From assembly GCA_947493495.1 (NCBI GenBank), contig CANLRN010000036.1, positions 1 through 40,119 of the forward strand: a DNA stretch of 40,119 nucleotides. Direction: 5' to 3'. This DNA is from an uncultured Aquimarina sp. Its GTDB lineage: Bacteria > Bacteroidota > Bacteroidia > Flavobacteriales > Flavobacteriaceae. A program made the translations under genes and the position numbers. Shown piece by piece: positions 17,858 to 25,094 of this stretch; within the stretch, counting starts at the first letter, position 1, and every line of letters begins with the position of its first letter. The notes under the pieces are model-generated. The model was not told the origin of the DNA. It did not search any database and saw nothing but the letters and a program-made list of their open reading frames with translations.

Positions 17858-20332
17858 TTATTTTTTTACAAAAACCTTCCTACTTGTGTTTGATTTATTA
17901 TCAGAAATTTTTAATATGTACATACCTTCAATTAATGAGGATACACTAATTCCTGAAAAGCTATAGACATCAGATACTATCAATTTACCGTTCAAATCAA
18001 AAACTTCATACAACCATCTATTATCGTTACGTTCATTAAGTGCTTCTATAAATAAATTTTCTTGAACAGGATTAGGATAAATTTTAAAATTTTTAGCTGG
18101 ATCGACAGTGTGCGATTCAACACTTAACGCACCTGTACAGTCTTCTCCGTTATCAGTAATAGTCCAACCAAAATTATTAATTAAAATATTTCGAGCTTCT
18201 TTAGCTTCGCAAAATGAAATTCCCGTCGCCCCTAAACTGACTTCTCTTCCGGGGTTTCCTGTATCCACCCAACCTATTAATGTTGCATCATAATTGGCTA
18301 TTGACATGCCCGATTCATTAAACATTTCTCTCATAGAAAAGGCTTCTTTAATATTCCAATCACTTAGATCTTGATCAAAAGCTGTTGTTTTTCTAAACAT
18401 TGACGAAAAGTCTTGACCCGAACTTACATCCCATTGATCTAATGCCTGATTAAAAGCATCATTAAAAGCAAAGGCACTCTTAAAAATTTGCACATTACTC
18501 ACATCCCAATCATTTATATTCTGGTTGAAGTTTGAAAAAGAAAAGCACTGAAGTAAAATAGTTACATTACTCACATCCCAATTATCTAAAGGTTGATTAA
18601 AACTGCTTGCTACAATAAAAGTTTTGCTTAATGAGACGATATTACTAGTGTCCCAAGAGTTTAGGGGTTGATTAAAGGTTTTTGCACCCGCAAAGGTTTC
18701 AGTCAATGAATTTACTTTACTAATATCCCAATCACCAATAGGTTGATTAAATGCCAGTGCATCGCGAAACATATGTTTCATCACTTCCAGACTTTCTGTA
18801 TTCCAATTAGAAATATCCTCATCAAAAACATCAGTACTAGCAAAAGTGAAGGCCATGTCTTTTACATTCGAAACATCCCAGTTATCGAGTCCTCCTTCTG
18901 TAAAATTGGTCGCACTTTCAAACATTCCTGACATATCTTTTACATTGCTTAAATTGGGAGTATCACTTGCCGTAATCTTTCTCATATTCACACATGATCT
19001 AAACGCATCTCTCATCGATGACCATTGAATGTTTCCCCACTGTAAGACATCAATAAGTTTTTCATGATCTGTATTATTGTTGGAAGATTCTCCTGAAATA
19101 AACCTTGGAAAAATCCCTGAAATAGATATAATATAGGTTCCTGGAACATCGTACGTATGCTTAATATCAATACTTGCCATACTATTTTCTATTTGGCCAT
19201 CACCCCAATCAATAGTATAGTTATATGTTAAACTTTCATCTATATTGATTAAAATTTCATTATCCCCTGAAAATCCATTATTATCTGTTCTCCATTTGGT
19301 GACAAATGCATTAGATGTCAATTCACAAAAAAGGATGTCATCTCTTATTTCCCAACTATAATCATCTACTAATTTATCTCTTGCTGATATCCCATTGCAA
19401 TATTCTATGTCGACAGCACCCAATTGAACATCTCGTTGTAAACCTGGTTTTTCAACCCATTTTGCTAAAGTCTCATCATAATTTAAAGTACTCATACCAG
19501 AATTAGATAAGGCATTCACCATACTAGTAACAGACGATATATCCCAATCCCCAAGATCTTGATCAAAGGTTTGAGCATCTTTAAATATTTTATCCATATT
19601 TTGAACTTGGTTAACATTCCAATCTGCTAGATCTTGATTGAAAGATGTTGCTCCTTCAAACATAGATGCCATTGTGACAACTGAAGAAACATTCCACCTT
19701 CCTAAAGGCTTATTAAAGTTTGTTACTCTATTAAACATACCTGAAAGATCTTTAGCATTTGACATATTCCAATTCGAAATATCCTGATTAAATGTGGTAA
19801 CACCGGCGAAACAAAATGAGAAATTTTCAACAGTACTCACATCCCATAATGTAATATCCGAATCTATACTTTTGATGTTTACAAAAGCGCCTGACATATT
19901 TTTTACATTTGATAAATTAGGAACATCAGTGGCTTTGACTACCAGATTAACTGCACTGTAGAACGCATTCTCAAAAGTGTTCCATTCGATGTTTCCCCAT
20001 GATTCTATAGTTAATAGCTGTGCCGCTGTTTTGAAAGATGTAGGGTCTAAAGGGTCAAAAACACGGATCCTAGGGAAATCTCCATCGATCTTTATCGTAT
20101 AAATACCTTCATCCTTATAGGTGTGATCGATACTTTCTGTAACATCTTCATCTGTAGTTCCATCTCCCCAATCTACAGTATAATTATAACCATTACCTAT
20201 AACTGGTATTGTAATCGTCTTATTATCTTGATCGAAGGGACTTTCTGTTGTCCAAGTGGTAATAAATGGGTTTTGACTATAACAATTTGCAATAGTCAGT
20301 AATACTACAACGTAAAGAAAATATTTAAGCAT
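17858..20332 (-). CDS. T9SS-sorted surface protein with two PKD + BspA-like (DUF285) halves
   Basis: 824 residues. A signal peptide (to NCYSQ) is followed by two homologous halves. Each opens with a PKD-like segment containing a WGDG motif (VDWGDGTTDE near residue 53; IDWGDGQIEN near 378). Each half then carries a run of BspA/DUF285 repeats of about 25 residues, built on 'FNQ-L--WDVS-V--M--MF'. The C-terminus (about 750-824) is a T9SS type A sorting domain (KIYPNPVQENLFIE to FVKK), so it is exported across the outer membrane and attached or released. BspA-like leucine-rich repeats are usually adhesive. There are no neighbours on the same strand within 400 bases. Confidence 0.9.
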   Translation of the reverse strand: MLKYFLYVVVLLTIANCYSQNPFITTWTTESPFDQDNKTITIPVIGNGYNYTVDWGDGTTDEDVTESIDHTYKDEGIYTIKIDGDFPRIRVFDPLDPTSFKTAAQLLTIESWGNIEWNTFENAFYSAVNLVVKATDVPNLSNVKNMSGAFVNIKSIDSDITLWDVSTVENFSFCFAGVTTFNQDISNWNMSNAKDLSGMFNRVTNFNKPLGRWNVSSVVTMASMFEGATSFNQDLADWNVNQVQNMDKIFKDAQTFDQDLGDWDISSVTSMVNALSNSGMSTLNYDETLAKWVEKPGLQRDVQLGAVDIEYCNGISARDKLVDDYSWEIRDDILFCELTSNAFVTKWRTDNNGFSGDNEILINIDESLTYNYTIDWGDGQIENSMASIDIKHTYDVPGTYIISISGIFPRFISGESSNNNTDHEKLIDVLQWGNIQWSSMRDAFRSCVNMRKITASDTPNLSNVKDMSGMFESATNFTEGGLDNWDVSNVKDMAFTFASTDVFDEDISNWNTESLEVMKHMFRDALAFNQPIGDWDISKVNSLTETFAGAKTFNQPLNSWDTSNIVSLSKTFIVASSFNQPLDNWDVSNVTILLQCFSFSNFNQNINDWDVSNVQIFKSAFAFNDAFNQALDQWDVSSGQDFSSMFRKTTAFDQDLSDWNIKEAFSMREMFNESGMSIANYDATLIGWVDTGNPGREVSLGATGISFCEAKEARNILINNFGWTITDNGEDCTGALSVESHTVDPAKNFKIYPNPVQENLFIEALNERNDNRWLYEVFDLNGKLIVSDVYSFSGISVSSLIEGMYILKISDNKSNTSRKVFVKK

Positions 20333-20744
20333 TTTATAAAGTGTTTTTTATGTAGAACGTCTTAAATATAATTTACCCCATCTTGAATAGAAAAGATTTG
20401 TTATTTTTTATCTCTATATAAAATTAGGCATCCTCTGTTTTTTTAATGATTCCTCTAATGGATGCCAGTTTGTATCCTGACCCATACAAGAAACATTTAC
20501 GGTTAATCCCGCTTTATGCAATAGAAGGTTGTCATGAAGCTTGTAGATGCAAGAAATACTAGTGTTTTCTTAATTTCTGCATAGCACCGCTATGGTGAAA
20601 TTAAAAAACGCAGTGCAGCGTTAGTATTTGCGGTAACTACAAGATGTAATAAATTTTCTATTGCATAAAGCGGGATTAATTATTTTTTTAAATTTTAACA
20701 GTTGATTTTGAGATACATCTTGCAATCAATACAAAAAGAAAAAA
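20333..20744. other. 412-base gap containing a long inverted-repeat element
   Basis: No credible gene. Apart from the inverted repeat at 20503-20679 described separately, the segment 20333-20500 shows only AT-rich sequence with no clear signal. Confidence 0.6.
20503..20679. repeat. 177-bp MITE-like element with perfect 24-bp terminal inverted repeats (E2)
   Basis: The termini 20503-20526 and 20656-20679 are exact reverse complements over 24 bases, beginning TTAATCCCGCTTTATGC. Inside, CTTGTAG...AATACTA and TAGTATT...CTACAAG pair imperfectly, and the centre is GCATAGCACCGCTATG. The whole element can fold as a long hairpin. No coding capacity. Target-site duplications are not obvious. Confidence 0.75.
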
Positions 20745-21176
20745 TCATGCTCCAACGATCTCTTGATACATAGGATCATTTTGGATCATGGCGGTTAGTT
20801 TTTCTTTGACTTTATGTTTTTTCTTACGGGTATAGCCTTCTGTATACCCCATATAACTGGCGATGGTCTTCATGTTTTTTCCTTCGAAGAATAGTTGCAA
20901 TAGTTGAGTGCTAGTAGGATTAAGTTTAGCAAGGTGTTTTTGATATAAGGCTAGTTGATCCGCCTGGGTTAAGGTATCTACAATAGAAATTTCTGGGGTT
21001 TCTAAAGTATCTACTAACCAATTTTGATAGGCCAATAACTGTTGTTTACGTAATTGATTGCGCCACATATTTTTACAAATCCCAGCAAAATACGTATGGA
21101 TGGTTACCCTAGTTTCTAGTTTTTCGGTTCGTAGCTTATGATAAAGTAACACTAATACATCCTGAAAAATATCCGG
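20745..21176 (-). pseudogene. 5'-truncated ECF-type sigma-70 factor
   Basis: The frame reads PDIFQDVLVLLYHKL and onwards, then ends after 135-143 residues. An in-frame stop sits immediately before PDIFQD. FQDVLVLLYHKL is the end of sigma region 2, so about 50 upstream residues (most of region 2.1-2.2) are missing. The C-terminal half keeps a region 4 HTH: TSTQLLQLFFEGKNMKTIAS through GYTEGYTRKKKHKVKEKL. A GTG at 21150-21152 could start a 135-residue product, but it would lack core-binding residues. It abuts the uvrB stub, so a deletion or rearrangement joint lies near 21177-21195. Confidence 0.7.
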
Positions 21177-21195
21177 TTACCCCCAAAAGTGTTTG

Positions 21196-21291
21196 TTATT
21201 TTTCGTTGGATATAATTCCATTTACCAGCTCTTTTATAGCCTGAGGTTGATCTCCTGTGGGTTTAAATTCTGATATGAGTTCGAACTTCAT
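21196..21291 (-). pseudogene. uvrB: 31-codon 5' stub of uvrB
   Basis: From an ATG at 21289-21291 the frame encodes MKFELISEFKPTGDQPQAIK followed by ELVNGIISNEK and stops at 21196-21198. This matches the start of UvrB (FKPTGDQPQAI is the highly conserved N-terminal motif just before the Walker A region). The helicase domains that should follow are absent; the beheaded sigma factor follows instead. A functional uvrB must lie elsewhere if the cell has excision repair. Interpreted as a remnant of a duplicated or rearranged segment. Confidence 0.65.
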
Positions 21292-21344
21292 GTAACCGTT
21301 ACTTTTTGGAGAATAAAGATACGGAATCATATAGCATTCCTGTT

Positions 21345-21422
21345 ATACCATTTCTGATTTAAATTTACTCCTAAGCCAAAAAGATGCAATTTTATGGAGT
21401 GAATTTAAGTTGGAAATGGTAT
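21345..21422. repeat. 78-bp inverted repeat (E3), related to the element at 32398
   Basis: The ends ATACCATTTCTGATTTAAAT and its near reverse complement (ending GGAAATGGTAT) pair over about 26 bases with a few mismatches; the loop is about 25 bases. The left end matches the left end of the element at 32398-32558 (TTATACCA-TTCTGA-TT). It could be a short non-autonomous transposable element. Confidence 0.6.
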
Positions 21423-21423
21423 T

Positions 21424-21456
21424 ACTTAAAAAAACTGCCTGAAAAAAACAGGCAGT
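21424..21456 (-). terminator. terminator of the metallopeptidase lipoprotein gene
   Basis: On the minus strand ACTGCCTG and CAGGCAGT form an 8-bp stem around seven T, followed by TTTTTTAAGT. It is located 38 bases after the stop codon at 21494. Confidence 0.85.
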
Positions 21457-21493
21457 CGATACTCACAATAAATCTTGAAATCTATTCAGATTT

Positions 21494-22915
21494 TCATAGT
21501 TTTTCTGTACGTATTGCAGTTCTTAACTGGCTGCATGGCACTCGCTTTTCATTAAATTTATTAAATATGACCTCTTGGTTGCTAGGACTACTTTTTTCAA
21601 TTTCAAAAGTTCCTAAGCCAAAACCTACATTAATCTTTTTTCTAAAATTTTCTCTAAAACTTATAAATTCGTCGGCTCCAAAAAGCTGATATAATTTATG
21701 TAAAGCTCCCGAACTTTTATCGTTTAATGCAGGCAAATTTTCTTGCGTTACATAGGTTCCAATTACTTCTGCAATGTCTTCTACTATATTAGTTTCTGCG
21801 TATTGAGAAACATATTTAGGTTCTTCGTATTCAGTAGCAGTAGGATCATAGAAAGAATTATAGAACTTATTAAGATGTGCATCAGGCTTTAAGCATCCTT
21901 CAAAAACAAAGAAGTTTTCACAATCTTTTTCTTCTTCTATAGTGGAATCTAATTGACGTTTTCTTGCCAGTGTGATGATATGCCCAACCTCATGAGCTAA
22001 TATAAAACCGTATACTCCATTTTCATTATATGCTATAGGAGTAGGAGGACTGGATTCCTCGGGATCGGGAAAATTGGTATAAGCAAAAGTAAGATTCATA
22101 GCCATGAACCAACTATTGATATTACCATCTATTGCAGGATCTGAATCATCGTTAAAAACATACCCTCCAACTCCACTATCATTAAATAACAAAAAGAACT
22201 TCTTTATTTTATTGTCCTGAGGTAAAAGAGAATTTGCATATTGGATATCATCCATTATTTGAGTATACCCGCCATCAATTATTTCCTTTACGTTTGGATT
22301 ATTTGATAAGGCCGTAGTATTCGTAATAGCTTCTAAAGAATAGTTGTTGTTATCATCAAAAACAAATTGCATTAGTGCATCTTCATCAGTATCTTGAGGA
22401 TCGTCATTGTCTTTTATAGAAAGATTTATGTTTAGATCTTCTTCCCCAATATCCAGATCTGGGGTTTTCTTGATGAAAGAAAGTACTGTTTCTTCTAATA
22501 AAATTTCCCTATCGTCATCATCATTAGTCTGTATTCTAACTTTAAGAGATTGTTTTCCTTTAGGAAATTTGATCAGAAGCTTGTTGAGTTCACTTAACCA
22601 ATTGATTCCCCCGTCGATGCTATATTCAAATTCTTTTTTAAGATCATCATCATTCATGTATGAAGATTCACTTACATTTTTAAATTCACCTTCTAAGATT
22701 AAATCCTCAGAAAAAGCTTTGGAGAGATTTAAATTAATTATCATAGGTCTACCTTCATTAACCAAGATTGCATTACTCTCTGTAGATAATATTGATGTCA
22801 AATTAGTTGGGATAATTGGTTCTTCTGCTGAAGCATCATCATCCTTACTACAACTAGCAGTTATAAATAATAAACCTGCTATTAGGTAAAAAAAGCTCGT
22901 TTTCATGTGTTTCAT
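21494..22915 (-). CDS. putative zinc metallopeptidase lipoprotein
   Basis: 473 residues. A lipoprotein signal (lipobox TASC, Cys22) is followed by an acidic linker (SKDDDASAEE), so the mature protein is surface- or periplasm-anchored. Residues about 35-175 are beta-rich with several acidic stretches (ESNAILVNEGRPMIINLNLS; NDDDD) and may be a Calx-beta-like calcium-binding module. The zinc site ILAHEVGHII is at about residues 305-314, and a later EDIAEVIGTY (about residue 380) supplies a possible third ligand. The overall class (HExxH with a downstream acidic helix) fits gluzincin-like putative peptidases. No known substrate. The alternative start MKTSFF three residues in is equally plausible. 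Confidence 0.75.
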   Translation of the reverse strand: MKHMKTSFFYLIAGLLFITASCSKDDDASAEEPIIPTNLTSILSTESNAILVNEGRPMIINLNLSKAFSEDLILEGEFKNVSESSYMNDDDLKKEFEYSIDGGINWLSELNKLLIKFPKGKQSLKVRIQTNDDDDREILLEETVLSFIKKTPDLDIGEEDLNINLSIKDNDDPQDTDEDALMQFVFDDNNNYSLEAITNTTALSNNPNVKEIIDGGYTQIMDDIQYANSLLPQDNKIKKFFLLFNDSGVGGYVFNDDSDPAIDGNINSWFMAMNLTFAYTNFPDPEESSPPTPIAYNENGVYGFILAHEVGHIITLARKRQLDSTIEEEKDCENFFVFEGCLKPDAHLNKFYNSFYDPTATEYEEPKYVSQYAETNIVEDIAEVIGTYVTQENLPALNDKSSGALHKLYQLFGADEFISFRENFRKKINVGFGLGTFEIEKSSPSNQEVIFNKFNEKRVPCSQLRTAIRTEKL

Positions 22916-22951
22916 TTTTGAGTGTTAATATTAGTTTTTATATAGTTGGTA

Positions 22952-23407
22952 CTAATCATTTTTTAATAGATATGTATTTACGGTAGTTTCGAGTGTAGTA
23001 ATAAAATTTTGTAATGATTCTGGGACGCCTTTACGTCCTTTAATGTAAATGGTATCCGTTCCATAAATCAGTTTTTTTTCTGGGAGATCACGAAGCCTAG
23101 CATTATATTTTTTGGACTTTAAATCCAATTCGTGTAGCTGATTATAAATTTCTCTTACCTTTGTTTGGGGTACATTAATACTAGTCTGCCCTATTTTTGA
23201 TACATTTTTTTTACCTATAAAAGTGGCTTTGCCTGTGTTAGGCAAAATGAATGTATAAGCGGGGCATTTTCCAAAGCAAGGCTCTTTGATAAAGGTAATT
23301 GCAGAAGCTTTAGTAATACCATTAACACCTTTACAGCCTGCAAAGCTAATTAACAGCATTAGTAATAGTGATATTATGAAAATGTTGTTTTTTTGATTAG
23401 TAGTCAT
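22952..23407 (-). CDS. DUF6438 domain lipoprotein
   Basis: About 151 residues from the ATG at 23405-23407. An upstream ATG (23452) would add 15 residues that lack a signal-peptide character. The chosen start gives a lipoprotein signal with SFAGC. The body FIKEPCFGKCPAYTFIL is the DUF6438 hallmark (two cysteines in PCFGxCP) followed by GKATFIGKKNV, YNQLHELDLKS and a C-terminal TTLETTVNTYL helix. Function is unknown. It is divergent from the FecI-like sigma operon, sharing a promoter region with mirrored sequence blocks. Confidence 0.8.
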   Translation of the reverse strand: MTTNQKNNIFIISLLLMLLISFAGCKGVNGITKASAITFIKEPCFGKCPAYTFILPNTGKATFIGKKNVSKIGQTSINVPQTKVREIYNQLHELDLKSKKYNARLRDLPEKKLIYGTDTIYIKGRKGVPESLQNFITTLETTVNTYLLKND

Positions 23408-23435
23408 CCCTTGTTGAGTATTAGAAATTAAAGAT

Positions 23436-23565
23436 CTCTTATAACACAACACTGAATTTTTGAAACACCCTATTTTTTTTAGTTAGTTTTTTTGATAAGC
23501 ATATTAATTTCTAAAAAAAAAGTGTAGAAAATAGGGTAGAATCATAATGAAGTGTTGTTATAGAG
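23436..23565. promoter_or_regulatory. mirrored sequence blocks in divergent promoter region
   Basis: Left arm: CTCTTATAACACAACACT (23436-23453), 13 bases, ACCCTATTTT (23467-23476). Right arm, inverted: AAAATAGGGT (23528-23537), 13 bases, AGTGTTGTTATAGAG (23551-23565). Both blocks and the 13-base spacing are conserved while the spacers are not, suggesting a bipartite recognition site facing each gene (the DUF6438 gene leftward, the sigma operon rightward). Alternatively it is the pair of ends of a small hairpin element. Confidence 0.5.
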
Positions 23566-23653
23566 TTGGCATTCAGAAAGAAAGTATAAGGTGACAATTC
23601 ATTTGTGGTTCTTTTAAAAAATCTTAGTTTTGGAAAAATTAAGTGTGTATAAG

Positions 23654-24172
23654 ATGCCAGAAAAAGTCAGTTCTATTTGTGATGAAAAAAAATTTAAAAT
23701 GATTTTTGAAGATTATTCTGAAGTGATTTTAAATTTTATTTATTACAAATGCGGCAACATGAAACAAGCCGAAGATATTACGCAGGATGCATTTGTAAAG
23801 CTTTGGAAAAATTGCGAAAAAGTACTTGTTGAGAAAGCAAAATCTTTTTTAATGAAAGTAGCTCAAAATGCTTTCTTTAATGAAATAAAACATGACAAAG
23901 TAATTTTAAAATATAATAAACAACTTTTTTCTTCCATAGGATACGACTATAGCCCAGAGTTTTTATTGGAAGAAAAAGAGTTTATGGAGAAATTAGAGCG
24001 TAGTATTTCTGCACTTCCTGAAAAACAACGAGTAGTTTTTCTGTTGAGTAGAAAAGATAATAAAACCTATAAGGAGATTGCAGAAATTATTGGATTAACC
24101 CAAAAGGCAGTAGAACGAAGAATGCACCTTGCGCTATTAGAATTAAGAAAAAAATTGGGGAGAACCATTTAA
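23654..24172 (+). CDS. ECF sigma factor, FecI-like
   Basis: 172 residues from the ATG at 23654; a TTG at 23630 would give 180 but ATG is preferred. Region 2 (YYKCGNMKQAEDITQDAFVK, with the usual AEDITQ-DAFVKLW helix) binds core polymerase and the -10 element. Region 4 (NKTYKEIAEIIGLTQKAVER) is the HTH for the -35 element. It lacks the regions 1 and 3 of primary sigma factors. It is the first gene of a sigma / FecR / TonB-receptor operon, so a cell-surface signalling role is inferred: the sigma factor is freed when the receptor signals. The gap to fecR is 10 bases. Confidence 0.9.
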   Translation: MPEKVSSICDEKKFKMIFEDYSEVILNFIYYKCGNMKQAEDITQDAFVKLWKNCEKVLVEKAKSFLMKVAQNAFFNEIKHDKVILKYNKQLFSSIGYDYSPEFLLEEKEFMEKLERSISALPEKQRVVFLLSRKDNKTYKEIAEIIGLTQKAVERRMHLALLELRKKLGRTI

Positions 24173-24182
24173 AAAGTATAGT

Positions 24183-25094
24183 ATGGAAAAACCAGAGCAA
24201 TCAAATGATTTTTTAGCTAAATGGGTAGATGGTACTTTATCAAAAGAAGAGCTTCGTGAATTTAAAAAATCACGCGAGTATATTTTGTATGAAACTATAT
24301 TGCAGGGAACAAAATTATTAGATGCACCAAAAACAGATCGCGAAAAACTTTTTGATAAGATCCAGAAAGAAAAACAAAAAGAAGTCAAAGTAAAAAAACT
24401 ACTTATTCCTAAATGGATATATGCTGTTGCGGCTGGTATCGCTTTATTGTTGGGATATACATTTTTCTTAAATCAAAATAAATCGTACACTACAGGGTAT
24501 GGAGAGCAACTCGAAATCACACTACCCGATGGTTCTGAGGCTAGGTTGAATGCAAAAGCAACATTATATTTTAAAAACAGGAATTGGGGAGCTAATGAGC
24601 GTACAGTTTTTCTTGATGGCGAAGCATTTTTTAAGGTGAAAAAAGGAAATACTTTTACCGTAGTTTCAGGTAAAAGAACGGTTACAGTATTAGGAACCCA
24701 ATTTAATGTAATTGCTACGTCTGATTTTTTTGAAGTGGGTTGTTATGAAGGAAAAGTAAAAGTGGACAATAAGATCAGTTCAAAAATCATTACCAAAGGA
24801 GAAGGCGTAAGAGGTGACGATACACCTCTTAATGAATTAGACGTCACAAAAAAAATGCCATCATGGGTTAATGGTGAAAGTAACTTTACAGCTACTCCTT
24901 TAAAACAAGTAATTATTGCGTTGGAAAAACAATACAATGTTACTATTCGTAAAGAAGCTATTGATCAACATCAAAAATTCACTGGGACGTTTACTCATAA
25001 TAATTTAGAAAAAGCTTTGTATACAGTTTTTGCTGCGATGAATATTACCTTTACCTTTACGGATGATACTACTATTGAATTGTATGAAAAGTAA
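24183..25094 (+). CDS. FecR family anti-sigma regulator
   Basis: 303 residues. The N-terminal cytoplasmic helix (FLAKWVDGTLSKEELREF), which holds the sigma factor, is followed by a single membrane segment at about residues 80-98 (IYAVAAGIALLLGYTFFL). The periplasmic FecR domain follows (about 105-210; TGYGEQLEITLPDGSEARLN, VFLDGEAFFKV, VLGTQFNVIA) with a DUF4974-like end (about 230-300). It relays a signal from the TonB receptor to the sigma factor. The gap to the sigma gene is 10 bases and the stop is immediately adjacent to the receptor ATG, so translation is probably coupled. Confidence 0.92.
   Translation: MEKPEQSNDFLAKWVDGTLSKEELREFKKSREYILYETILQGTKLLDAPKTDREKLFDKIQKEKQKEVKVKKLLIPKWIYAVAAGIALLLGYTFFLNQNKSYTTGYGEQLEITLPDGSEARLNAKATLYFKNRNWGANERTVFLDGEAFFKVKKGNTFTVVSGKRTVTVLGTQFNVIATSDFFEVGCYEGKVKVDNKISSKIITKGEGVRGDDTPLNELDVTKKMPSWVNGESNFTATPLKQVIIALEKQYNVTIRKEAIDQHQKFTGTFTHNNLEKALYTVFAAMNITFTFTDDTTIELYEK

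Noticed and set aside
22407..22889. 160-codon open frame on the plus strand
   Set aside because: It mirrors the metallopeptidase lipoprotein gene in another frame; serine/leucine-rich composition is the typical shadow of an acidic coding strand.
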